Assembly: GCA_028551475.1 (NCBI GenBank)
Contig: CM052355.1
Location: forward strand, 21,355,580-21,419,579
DNA length: 64,000 nucleotides
DNA from: Casuarina equisetifolia
Lineage: Eukaryota > Streptophyta > Magnoliopsida > Fagales > Casuarinaceae
Direction of reading: 5' to 3'
Shown: piece by piece, positions 12,492-24,337 of the stretch
Layout: each line of letters starts with the position of its first letter
How positions within the stretch are numbered: the stretch's first letter is position 1
Notes under the pieces: model-generated
Databases searched by the model: none
The model's input: only the letters and a program-made list of their open reading frames with translations
Told to the model about the DNA's origin: nothing
Position numbers and translations under genes: made by a program

Positions 12492-14058
12492 TGTTGGGTT
12501 TTATGGCTTAACAAGAAAGGGGGGTTGAATTGTTTTTGTATCGAAACTGTTCTTTTGTTTTTCTTAAAATTATTTAATAAAATAATTTTGCAATTTATAT
12601 GACAATAAGTAATGAAACAGAATTGTTTAAGGAAGCAGGGAAAAAGAGAATCAACACCCAATTTAACACGATGGTTCAGCACTCTATCTCAGAGTCCTAC
12701 ATCCACCCTTTTCTCCTTCAATCCAACCGATTGAAGTTACCTTTACTCAACCTAATTAGGAGAATACGTTCTCCCTAATCCAAATAATTCCTTCTCAAAG
12801 GAATTATAAAGTTTGAATACAAATAATTATCAAAAGATCATATACAATAGCAAATCCCCAAATAATATGTTAGTTTATAGGATATTGCTAACCAAAGGAG
12901 CTATTCAAACAAATATATCAAGATACAAAGCTCCTATCATGAAATCCCCAATTTGAAGAAATTAGGGTTTCAGACTTTCCTCAAAATTTATGTGTAGAGA
13001 ATGTTTATAAGTGAAATAAGCACATAAATAATGTTGTACAAGCTATAATCGAAGATATAATCGAAGATCAAACTAGATAGTTCAATATCACCGAATGCTT
13101 ATGAACCACCAAATGATGAACAATCTCAAATCAAATGGTAAGTAAGCTTAGTCAATTTTCTTCACAAAGAAAACTCTTCAAATAGATGTATATCATCAAG
13201 CAAAAACCTTCATGCACACATCTCCTTTAAATAGAAGTAGATCTAGGGCTTTTCTTTCAATCAAACTTGAACCATAGCCTTCTTCTCGTTAGGAATAGTA
13301 GGCTATCAATCAAATCAGCCTCATTTCAACCTTCTGATTTGAAATCCAACTATTCTGATAGATCGTCTCCTCTAGATTTATCCCATTGAAGTTTTGGTAC
13401 TTGAGAGAAGCAAAGGCAACGTCAAGGAGAAGTGAAGCGGCTAGGGCATAACCCATCGAAGAATAAGCACCTCTTATGTGCCCTTAAGTGAGATGACATC
13501 GTAGCCAGCAAGCGTATCAAGGAAGCCTCTGATATGATTAAGATGACACCGTAACAAGGAAAGGGATCAGGTTGACGTGAACTTGGGTTGCACCTATATT
13601 CTCACAGTCTAGTAGCAAAAGTCCATTACAGTAATAATATATTCAGCATGTATATATGGTCCAATATCAACAAGGTCCAATATCAATACATTTTTAATTT
13701 ATTGCATATATTGATTTTGAGCTAATATATAGTTCCTGCAATTTCACCAAACCAAGTATCATATTCCTAAAATAAAATATATTCAAATATATTTTATATT
13801 TCTTGAATAAATATTTAAATAATCAATATATTCAAATAATCAACATATATTTGAATATATGTCACAAAGACTTTAAGAATATATTTTATGAGGAAGTATA
13901 GGAACCTAGTTACTTTATAATATCATTAATTGATATTATAATTTGTACACCTTTTACTTCCTATAGTTTTTCTTTTTGCACATTTAGAAAAACATAATTT
14001 GAGAATTGATATTTACAAGAAAATATTTTTAGTCACAACAAAACCCTATTTTCCAACA
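12492..14058 (-). repeat. 3' LTR of the SIRE element
   Basis: It runs from TGTTGGGT to CCAACA and aligns throughout with 18970-20533. The neighbouring pyrimidine tract at 14059-14073 is the polypurine tract on the minus strand, so this is the 3' copy. Confidence 0.9.
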
Positions 14059-14073
14059 ATCTCCCCCTTTTTG
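14059..14073 (-). other. Polypurine tract of the SIRE element
   Basis: On the minus strand this reads AAAAAGGGGGAGAT directly before the 3' LTR. It is the usual plus-strand primer of Copia elements. Confidence 0.8.
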
Positions 14074-14661
14074 ATGATGACAAAATATATTTCAATAATA
14101 TTGCACATGTCATCAAATATCAATTATGTTTTTCCAAGAGAACACAACTTATCATTGCAGCATAAATACAACCATATATGATCATAAGCACGTCTCCTAT
14201 ACATGTGTCTAGTAGATTTCAAAAGTTTGTATAGAACATGCAAAAATTTGTTTAAACAAGGGTGATATGTATATGTATCCCACATTCTGCACTGATAGTC
14301 AGAAATGAGACTTCACATGTGCACACTATTCTCTCCCCCTTTTTGTCATAAGCAAAAAGAACGAGTATGCAAGCAAGCAAGACAAGATACAACAAAAAAA
14401 ATGAGCAGGCAACAACAGAATAGAGATAAAAGTAGGGTACTAACTAGATGTTGTAATAGAGCCGCTCCCTCTCAAACCGTGTAGTTTGAAGAACAGTGAA
14501 AGAATAGAGAGATAGTAGTAATAAACAGTTCAAAGATTTTCAAGAAGTAACATTCCAAGTTCTCGTCTAAGAGCATAAAATCTATCCTTTGGTAACGGTT
14601 TGGTTAAGATATCGGAAATTTGCTAATTAGTACTCACAAATTCAAGCATAACATCACCTTT

Positions 14662-17036
14662 TTAAACATGATCCCAAATGAAATGATGTCTAATTTCTAT
14701 GTGCTTTGTTTTAGAGTGCTGGATAGGATTCCTAGTGAGATTTATGGTACTTGTGTTATCACATTTTAGTGAAACTCTATGTGATAAGATTCCATAATCC
14801 TCTAATTGTTGTTTAATCCATAAGATTTGAGCACAACTACTAGTAGCAGCAATATATTCGGCTTCAGTAGAAGAGAGAGCTACACAGTTTTGTTTCTTAG
14901 AGTGCCAAAAAATAAGCATATTTCCAAGATAGTGACATCCACCACTCGTACTCTTCCTATCTAGTTTACAGCCAGTATAATCAGAGTCACTAAATGCATG
15001 CAAATCTAGAGTGGTGTCTCTAGGGTACCAAATTCCTAGGGAAACCGTGTCTCTAAGGTATCTAAATATCCTTTTAACAGCAACTAGATGTTGTTCTTTA
15101 AGATTGGATTGATACCTAGCACATAGATACACACTAAACATGATATCCAATTTGGATGCAATCAAGTATAGTAAAGAGCCAATCATGTCATGATACAATT
15201 TTGTGTCTATACTAATTCCATCTTGATCATTAGATAATGATAAAGAAGTGCTCATTGGTGTGTTCATTGGCTTAGAATCATGCATCTTGTATTTCTTAAG
15301 CAATTCATTTGTATATTTCGTTTAACTTATAAAAGTCCCTTTGTTGGTTTGCTTGATTTGCAATCCAAGAAAGTATGTTAATTCACCCATCATACTCATT
15401 TCAAATTCACTTTGCATGCATGCAGCAAATTCTTCACATAATTTAGAATTAGTAAAACCAAACACGATATCATCAACATATATTTGAACAATCAAAATTT
15501 CTTTTTCTTTGTTCTTTATAAATAATGTGTTGTCCTTAAGAGCCTTATCTACTTTCTTAGGCTCTACTTGAGATAAAAAGGCTTGATGTTCACATGTGTT
15601 GTGAACCCGATACCTTGTGTTTACTCTAATATTTGGATCACCTATAATGTGATCGTGATCTACTTCATTCCTAACTCTAGGGAAGGAGGGTTCTCTAGCT
15701 TTAGACTCCCCCTCAACTTCAGCCCTATTTGGAATGCTTTTAGTTCCACCATTTGCTTTGGTTTTTAGGATGCCTTGGCATTCATCCTCAAACTTAACAT
15801 GAATTGACTCTTCTACAACCAAAGTATGTTTATTAAATATTCTATATGCTTTACTTGTATGAGAATATCCAAGAAATATTCCTTCATCACTCTTGGAATC
15901 AAATTTCCCAAGTGATTCCTTTCTATGATTTAAGACAAAACATTTACTTCCAAAAACATGAAAATATGAAATGTTAGGTTTTCCTTCAAAGAATAATTCA
16001 AAGGGTGTCTTTTTCAAAATAGGTTTTATTAAAGCACGATTTGAAATATAACAAGCTGTGTTTACAACTTTTCCCCAAAAATGTATAGGAAGATTATATT
16101 CACACATCATGGTTCTAGCCATCTCTTGAAGTGTTCTATTTTTCCTTTCAATAACACCATTTTGTTGTGGTATTCTAGGAGCTAAAAAGTTGTGTGAAAT
16201 ACCATTTTCTAAACAAAATTTTTCAAAAAGTTGGTTTTCAAATTCACCACCATGATTGAAAAATTATTTTTATAATTGAAAAATCTTTTTCATTTTGAAT
16301 CATTTTACAAAATTTAGCAAACTTTTCAAATGACTCATCTTTCCTAACAAGCATGTATACCCATGTGAATCTAGAATAGTCATCTATAACCACTAAGACA
16401 TAATGTTTACCATTTAATGTTGCTATTCTGATAGGACCAAAAAGGTCCATGTGCAGTATTTCTAATGGTCTAGATGTACTTACCACAAGCTTTGATTTGA
16501 AGTTGCTTTATGTGTGTTTGCCCTTAATGCATGCTTCACATATTCTATTGTTGTTGAATTCTAAAGAGGAAGTCCTTTTACTAAATTGTACTTACACAGT
16601 TTTTCTATCAATCCTAGACCCCACATGTCCTAGCTTTCTATGCCACAACCAAGCATCAACATTTCTATTTACAACCAAACATGTTTGTTCAACATTCATC
16701 TTGCTCAAATCAAGCACATAGATATTGTCTTTCCTTTTTCCAACAATTTTATATTCAGCATACTCAACAATATAACTTTCTTTTCCAAATTTTATTCTGA
16801 ATCCTTTATCACACAATTGACTTATGCTAAGTAAGTTAAATTTTAGTTCATCTACAAGCAACACTTTAGATATGAGTAGGGTATCAGAGTTACCTATTGT
16901 TCCCATTCCTATTATTCTTCCTTTGGAGTTATCTCTAAAAGATACCGTACCTCCATTTTTCAACTCAAGAGTTAAGAAGAGCTCCTTCATTCCAGTCATG
17001 TATCGAGAGCATCTATTGTCTAGAATCCACATGTTC
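14662..17036 (-). pseudogene. SIRE pol remains: protease/GAG-pre-integrase, integrase, RT, RNase H
   Basis: On the minus strand the recognisable parts in order are: a protease and GAG-pre-integrase stretch (16592-17036, 'LLSISQLCDKGF', 'WLWHRKLGHVG'); the integrase core and its end (15700-16486, 'ILHMDLFGPIR', 'VVIDDYSRFTWVYM', 'YFHVFGSKCFVLNH'); reverse transcriptase ('VQIYVDDIVFGFTNSKLC', 'MMGELTYFLGLQIKQ', 15322-15540); and RNase H (14662-15303, 'SDSDYTGCKLDRKSTSG', 'ALSSTEAEYIAA'). This order is diagnostic of Copia. It lies in several separate open stretches and cannot make a working polyprotein. Confidence 0.88.
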
Positions 17037-18716
17037 TTAAGCTTTTTGTTCCTTATCCGTGCATTCATATCTTGCATAAACAAATTTGATTGTTGAAGTG
17101 CTTGGTACCCTTTTTACTTTGGGTCCATGAGTGTTAGTTTGACTTAGATTTTTGTCATTCTTAGGCAACCAAAGTTTCTTTACTTTGTAAGCCTTTCTAA
17201 GTCTTATGGGACATTTATCAAAATTATGACCAAAATAATTATAGAAAGAGCATTTGTTTTCATGCAGTGGAATTGAACATTCTTTTTCCTTAAAGAAATG
17301 AGTAAATGATTTTGATTTATAATTCAATTTATACCCTAGTCCCACCTTATCGTATATACCTCTTTGAGAGTTTAGAATTCTATCTAACATGCAACTATCA
17401 TTTGTAAATTTCTTTAACAGTAAGTTACTTGCATCAAGTTTTGATTTCAAGTCACAGTTTTCTTTTTCAAGTTCACGGACTCTATTCTTAAGATTTTCAA
17501 CACATACATGTGAATCTGCATGTATCTTAATCTCAGAGGATGCACTGTCACTACAGAAAGTTTCTACTCTGATTTGCATGTTCTTATGTTTTCCTTGTTT
17601 TTCATATATATCATTCATACAAGCATCATATTTCATGTATGCATTAGCAGAAATAACAATGTCATCATTCAAGGAAATCAAGGCATTTTTCTTTTTAGCT
17701 TGATCTTTATAAGCAGTAAGTTCTGTGCTTTGTTTATCAATAAAATCAATTTTTTGTACAGAAGTCAACTGTTCTTGTTTTTCAGATTTATTTTTTGCTT
17801 TTAACTTTATGTATTTATATTTTAATTTATTTGTATATTCAACTAGGACAGAAAATACAGTTTCTAATCTAGAATTTATTTGAAGAAATAGTTCAAAATC
17901 ATTTACCTCATTATTTTCTTCCTCAAGAGTTATTGTTGTAGTTAGGCATAGATGTGCAACCTCTTCTTGAGTTTCTTCATCAGATGAGGAGTTCTCATCA
18001 TCCCAGGCAACAATCATTGCCTTCTTTTTGTTTTTGTTGTTTCTCTTCTTGATTATCGAACAATCAATCTTGATATGTCCTAGTTTCCTGCATTTATAGC
18101 ACACATTCTCCCTAGGTTCATTCAATTCTTTTCTCCTATTTTGCCCTATGTTTTTGTTTAAGCCTCTTCTTAGAAATTTTCTAAATCTTCTAGCTATAAG
18201 AGTTACTTCATCATTTTCTAACTCTTCCTCTTTAACCTTTTCAACTTCTACTTTAAGTGCAAGTGATCTCCTATTTTCCTTCTCTTTCTCTCTTCTCATA
18301 AGCTGCATCTCATGAGTCTTAAAAGAACCTAGCAAATCATCTAAGGTCAGCACCTCTAGGTCATAAGCTTCTTCTATAGCCATCTTTTTAGGATCCTAAC
18401 TTTTAGGTAAGGATACTAACATTTTTCTTACCATTTCCTCATTTGTATAGGTTTTTCCTAGCAATTTAAGTTAAGAGATAATTTTAGTAAATCTACCAAA
18501 CATATCACTAATAGTTTTAGAATCTTTCATAACAAATAATTTATAGTCATGTGTAAGCATATTAACTTTAGAAGACTTTACCTTTTTAGTTCCTTTATAA
18601 ATAACTTCTAACTTATTCCAAATTTTTTTACTGGTGGTGCAAGAGGACACTTTGTTAAACTCATGTGCTCTGAGACCACTATAGATCATATTCATGGACT
18701 TAGCATTTAACCCCAT
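17037..18716 (-). pseudogene. SIRE gag remains with CCHC zinc knuckle
   Basis: The upstream part (18471-18716) has the gag-polypeptide pattern 'SKVNMLTHDYKLFVMKDS'. The downstream open stretch of 448 codons (17037-18383) has a CX2CX4HX4C zinc knuckle, 'CYKCRKLGHIKIDC', at residues 95-108. Long charged coiled-coil-like segments follow ('RVRELEKENCDLKSKLDAS'), typical of the oversized SIRE gag. The protein would package element RNA in cytoplasmic particles. The gag is broken. Confidence 0.85.
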
Positions 18717-18943
18717 TACTTTAGCTTCATTTTTTGATCATTCATCAGTTTCGAGTAATGTAATACCCTTCCTAATTACTTACCATGCTTCTAGATCTTG
18801 GCCTATTATGAAGACTTGCATTAATTGTTTCCAATGCCTAAAATTAATGCCATCAAACAAGGGAGGTTTGCTAAACCTTGTAACAGCTAACCCTTTTTCA
18901 GATGCCATAATGTGGATCTACTCTAGGATGTTAGTCCTTTTAA

Positions 18944-18967
18944 TCAGAGAACCTGGCTCTGATACCA
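18944..18967 (-). other. Primer binding site (tRNA-Met) of the SIRE element
   Basis: On the minus strand, TGGTATCAGAGCCAGGTT follows the 5' LTR after two bases. It matches the 3' end of initiator tRNA-Met used by most plant Copia elements. Confidence 0.9.
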
Positions 18968-18969
18968 AT

Positions 18970-20533
18970 TGTTGGGTTTTATGGCTTAACAAGAAGGGGG
19001 GTTGAATTGTTTTTGTACTGAAACTATACTTTTGTTTTTCTTAAAATTATTCAATCAAATAATTTTGTAATTTATATGACAATAAGTAATCAAACAGAAT
19101 TGTTTAAGGAAGCAGGGAGAAAGAGAATCAACACCCAATTTACCACAGTGGTTTGGCACTCTATCTCAGAGTCCTACGTCCACCCTCTTTTCCTTCAATC
19201 CAACCGATTGAAGTCACCTTTACTCAACCTGATCAGGAGAACACGTTCTCCCTAATCCAAATAATTCCTTCTCAAAGGAATTATCAAGTCTGAATACAAA
19301 TAATGATCAAAAGATCATATACAACAGCAAATCCCTAAATAATATGTTAGTCTATGGGATATTTCTAATTAGAGGAGCTATTCAAACAAATATATCAAGA
19401 TACAAAGCTCCTATCACAAATCCCCAATTTGAAGAAATTAGAGTTTTAGACTTTCCTTAAAATTTATGTGCAGAGAATGTTTATAAGTGAAATCAGCACA
19501 TAAATAATGTTATACAATTTATAATCGAAGATATAATCAAAGATCAAACTAGATAATTCAATATCACCGAATGCTTATGAACCATCGAATGATGAATAAT
19601 CTCGAATCAAATGGTAAGTAAGCTTAGTCGATTTTCTTCACAAAGAGAACGTTTCAAATAGATGTATATCATTAAGCAAAAACCTTCACACACACATCTC
19701 CTTAAAAGAGAAGTAGATCTAGGGCTTTTCTTTCAATCAAACCTGAACCATAGCCTTCTTCCTGTTAGGAATAGTAGGCTATCCATCAAATCAGCCTCAT
19801 TTCAGCCTTCTAATTCGAAATCTGACCGTTCTGACAGCTCGTCTCCTCCATATTCATCCCGTTGAAGTTTTGGCGCTTGAGAAAAATGAAGGCAGCATCG
19901 AGGAGAAGTGAAGCGGCTAGGGCATAACCCATCGAAGAATAAGCACCTCTTAGGTGCCCTTAAGTAAGACGATGTCGTAGCCAGCAAGCATATCAAGGAA
20001 GCCTCTAATATGATCAAGACGACACTGTAACAAGGAACAGGATCAAGCTGACGTGAACTTGGGCCGCACCTATATTCTTATAGTCTAGCAGCAAAAGTCC
20101 AGTACAGTAATAATATATTCAACATGTATATATGGTCCAATATCAACAAGGTCCAATATCAATACATTTTTAATGTATTGCATATATTGATTTGAGCTAA
20201 TATATTGTTCCTACAATTTCACCAAACAAAGTATCATATTCCTAAAATAAAATATATTCAAATATATTTTATAATTCTTGAAGAAATATTTAAATAATCA
20301 ATATATTCAAATAATCAACATATATTTGAATATATGTCACAAAGACTTTAAGAATATATTTTATGAGGAAATGTAGGAACCCGGTTATTTTATAATATCA
20401 TTAATTGATATTATAATTTGTACACCTTTTACTTCCTATAATTTTTCTTTTTGCACATTTAGAAAAACATAATTTGAGAATTGATATTTACAAGAAAATA
20501 TTTTCAATTACAACAAAACCCTATTTTCCAACA
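18970..20533 (-). repeat. 5' LTR of the SIRE element
   Basis: It runs TGTTGGGT...CCAACA, 1564 bp, next to the primer binding site. It pairs with 12492-14058. Confidence 0.9.
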
Positions 20534-21105
20534 CTATCAACTATAGTATGTTAGTTAAGATGAAAAAGCAATTGACTAGGTGTAGGCTTGGTTATAGGTT
20601 CAATGCCAAAAGTGGGAAGGATTATGCAACACCTTGGGGAGGCAAGTGTGCTAGCAAGCCTATGGTGGAAGTGCTCACTATGAAAGAAAGTTACACTTCT
20701 AATTGTTAATTTTATGGGGTCTAACATGTCCCGTTGTACTCAAATAGGTCTAACACCTAGCATGTGACACTATTGCATGGTCATTACAGCACTTCATGGG
20801 GCTTAATGCTAAGTGTGAGTTCCAAGATGGGGGTTTGATAGTGGCCTAGGTTAGGGTCCGCAGAAGGCCCAACTTTTATGATTGAATAGGTAACTTGTGC
20901 ATGGCTTGGTTAAGACAATAAGGTTATATCCTAGCTATCAACTATAACTTGTTAGTTAAGATGGAAGAATGCTTGACTAGGTGTAAGTTTGACCATAAGT
21001 TTGATTCCTAAGGTAGGGAGGATCTTAAAACAACTTAAGGAGGCAAGTGTGTTAGCAAACCTATGGTGTAGTTGCTCATTATGGAAGATAGCTACGCTTT
21101 TAATT
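20534..21105. repeat. Second half of the split repeat unit plus one complete tandem unit
   Basis: 20534-20713 continues the unit begun at 12250-12491, and 20714-21105 is a complete second copy of about 390 bp. Both contain 'ctatcaactata', 'gttagttaagatg', 'gcttgactaggtgta' (first copy 'gcaattgactaggtgta') and 'ggaggcaagtgtg'. The units differ at perhaps 15-20 percent of positions. No coding frame or known family is recognised. The two units give the pre-insertion sequence around the SIRE site. Confidence 0.65.
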
Positions 21106-21718
21106 GACTAGCTAGAGCTTTTGGCCTAGTGGTAGTTTTTGATGATTCATACAAAGAGTATTGACATATTTTAAACTACTAGTCCCTATAGGGATATGAT
21201 CTCCAACAAAATGATGTCGCACCTTTATTTGTTTAGTTTGAGAGAATTGAATTAGCTTTTTACCAATTTTATGGCATTTATGTCATTTATGTCATCTCAC
21301 TTTAGAGCCATTAAACTTTGAGATGAATTAAAATCATTAAGTTGATTTTTCACCTAAAGTATTTATGCAAAATAACTACCCAAAGCAATATATTCAACCT
21401 TGGTAATGGCAATAACAACACTTTGTTGCTTTTTAGAAAATCATGAGAGTAATGTATTTCCTTAAAATTGAAAAGGTCCATTAGTACTCTTATAATCAAT
21501 TTTACACCTTATACAATCTACATCACTATGAGCAAGTAAATAAAAAGATAAGTCTCTAGGATACCATATGCCTAACTTAGGTACATGTTTGAAGTATTTA
21601 AAGATTTTGATAGCATTAAGATGGATCTCTTTTAGATTAGTTTGGTAACATGCACAAAGACACACATTAAAGAGAATATTAGGAAGGGAAGTAATGAGTT
21701 ATAATAGTAAGACTATCA

Positions 21719-21723
21719 TTCTT
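21719..21723. other. Target-site duplication TTCTT (left)
   Basis: TTCTT directly precedes the left LTR and is repeated at 27711-27715 directly after the right LTR. This fixes both ends of the TR-GAG element. Confidence 0.9.
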
Positions 21724-23000
21724 TGTTCGGTGAAATCTAAATGCAAGTGAACATGTCGAACAAGTAATATAATGATAAGAAAGATATCGTCCCACAAAGA
21801 TTGGTGATTACTAGACCAACTAATTACTAACGGTGAATAACTCCTAGAATTTATCTAGCAAACCAAATTGATGGATGATAGATTAACTAACTAAGTCTAA
21901 GAAAACTTAATAAAAGAAATATGTTAGAGCATATGACTTCACCATAATTACTAGGTACTAATATTGATTATTTATGCTTGCAAGAGAGATAATATCTATG
22001 TGATGACGGAATTTCCTAATTTATTTACTATCCTATGTCTAGGTATAGCAAACCTACTTAGTTCATTAATTCACTATATCTCTATATGTGAATTGAAACA
22101 AACCAAATGCATTAGGATCTATGAATATTTCCAGTTTACACCAAAAGCCACACAAACAATATGGTATATGTCTATCCATATTTAATTTATGGTTACATAT
22201 TACAAGAAGCAACTGCATGCTATTTCCTGTCGGTCTTTAACATGCAAATCAAGTCATCTAAGTGGTAGCTAATCACCTAAAAGCATTAAACTCCGTAATA
22301 TGTAACTTCACATAAATAAAATATCTTGCAAAACATAATAATCATAAGATTCATACCATCATAATTAGGTTACATCGTAGCTCTAACAAAAATAAACTAA
22401 AACATAAAGAAATAATGAGGAAGAATGGTAATAAGAAATAAAGAAGGCATCTTGAATCCAAGAACAAGAAGTCTGTCACCCTTTTTGTCTTCTCTTCAAG
22501 AAAACCTTGAATTCTTGGCTTCTTTCTTGAGTTGTGCTCAATTTCCTCCTCTCCCCTTCTTTTGCCTCTTCTTTTCTCTTAAATAGGGTTTAGGTTTAGA
22601 CCTATCTCCTATCCTAGTAGAATTGGGTTTTAGAGACCTAAAACAATTGGGTTTTAGAGACCTAAAGCAATTGGGTTTTGAACTCCTAAATTAATTAAGA
22701 TTTGAATTCCTAACATGACTGGGTTTTCTATTTATTTAGAAAACCCAACAACAATAGAAAATCTAATAACAATCATCCAAAGCCCAAGCCTATCTTGACT
22801 CTCTTGATCTTGATATTACAATTTTGCCACACAATAAGCATCAGGTTCTCCATGTTCATCCCTTTTCTCCTTACCTTCTTGTGCTACAAAAACAAGACAA
22901 ATTCAAATAAATAAGAGGAGTTCAAATATTTTCTCATAAGCATTGTATTATTTATTGCTTAAAAAATAGGTAAAATAACTCTATAAAAATAGAGTTATCA
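21724..23000 (-). repeat. 3' LTR of the TR-GAG element
   Basis: It runs TGTTCGGTG...GAGTTATCA and aligns nearly base for base with 26437-27710. Its plus-strand right end abuts the polypurine tract, so on the minus strand it is the 3' LTR. Confidence 0.92.
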
Positions 23001-23014
23001 AAACCCCCAAACTT
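23001..23014 (-). other. Polypurine tract of the TR-GAG element
   Basis: On the minus strand AAGTTTGGGGGTTT stands directly before the 3' LTR. The same motif recurs near the end of the interior of the 41-48 kb element. Confidence 0.85.
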
Positions 23015-24337
23015 AACATTTTGCTAGTCCTCTAGCAAAAGCAATAAACAATATATGTTTTAGATAAAACCCCTTCATGATATTCTCCTATAGTTGCTCA
23101 ACTTAACAATTCAAAGAAAAATATAGTGTTCATCCAAACACCACAATTGTTTCATAAAATAAGATAGACTCTTAACTATGTTGACCGCGTGTATGTGTGT
23201 GAGTCCTCATCTTTTCAACTATATGCACTCCAAATAAATTCACATTAATATGCAATCTCTCAAAATCTTTAACCAAACCTCATAGGTTTGCTTTTCATTC
23301 CTTTCTCCACTAATGTAAGCCAATCATCTAATCAAAAATCAATAGGACTTTTATAAGCTTGTAATGTAAGGCTGGGCTAAGGGTAAGATGAAAGTCATTT
23401 AGGCTAAATTCACCCATGAACACATTGCTTTCTAGGATCTAATTTGAGCTTTTGTCACTTCCTTTCTTTGCTTTCTCTTTTTTTTTTTTTCGCAAATGAT
23501 CTTTCTATCAACACTTCTCTCATTTATTTTTTCCAAAAATACTTGATTTCACTTGGATTTTGACACTCACAAAAGTCACAATCATGCTTGCAATCATAAA
23601 GCAAGTAGTAGGACTAGAAATGTAACCATTATAATCTTATCTTGTTGATGACATCCAACTACTGTGCAAAAGTCAATTTCTGAACCTTTAGTTGCTTGAA
23701 TTTGACAATAAGCAATAAAAGAATTCCATTCTTGGACAAATGTTGCTTTTTTTTTTTTTCATTCACAAAAGCAACATATTATGCTACATAATCATTGCAA
23801 TCAACATCCTTCCCATATAACATCCTTCCCCTCAACTTCTCTTCACTCAAATAGACTTATATCCTAAAAATCAATATGTTCAAGGGTGCGGGACGAAAAG
23901 ATAATTTGTCAAAGGCTCAAAGGTATATATATATGTGGGTGTCATAAAAAAAAAAAGATAAAAATCAAGGCTCAGCGGGGTGACTGATGATAAATAAATA
24001 AGGTTGGCTTGAAAGGCTCAAACGATCCAAAGAATGGCCTAAATCATTTTCTCAATTAGATGCAGCCTAGGATTTCACTTCAAGAGGAAATCAAACAAAT
24101 TCTAAGATCAAGATGAGATTTAAGAAAATCACATACTTCACATGAATGTTCTTTAGAAATACAGACAATTTCAAAAATGAAGGACTTTTAGTTCTCAATA
24201 GGTGGATCAACATAATCAAAATCACACTTAACTCACAGCACAATTGCAGGTTTGAACAAAATCTATATCTTCTAAAGAATCACCAAGAATTCACAACTTG
24301 GGATGTAATCATGACATAAAAAAAATTTCAATCAAAT
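23015..24337 (-). other. Non-coding interior of the TR-GAG element
   Basis: About 1.3 kb between gag and the polypurine tract has no credible reading frame and two T-runs (about 23479 and 23748). The order and phrases recur in reverse complement in the 41-48 kb element (for example 'caccaagaattcacaa' near 24280 against 'ttgtgaattcttggtg' near 44948), so it is a conserved part of the family. Confidence 0.7.

Larger units (their letters stand above)
12492..20533 (-). mobile_element. SIRE/Maximus-type Copia retrotransposon, full length but decayed
   Basis: This 8.0-kb minus-strand element has two LTRs of about 1.57 kb, a tRNA-Met primer site next to the 5' LTR, a polypurine tract next to the 3' LTR, and gag and pol in Copia order (protease, integrase, reverse transcriptase, RNase H). 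The long LTRs and large coiled-coil gag suit the SIRE/Maximus lineage. Flanks are 'ctatt' and 'ctatc', probably a 5-bp target duplication with one later change. The coding part is broken in at least five places. Roughly 6-7 percent difference counted by eye over the first 235 bp of the LTRs suggests an insertion a few million years ago, more if the tree mutates slowly. Confidence 0.9.

Noticed and set aside
18944-18967. tRNA-like sequence
   Set aside because: It is only a primer site complementary to the tRNA-Met 3' end; no cloverleaf is present. The same holds for 26412-26430.
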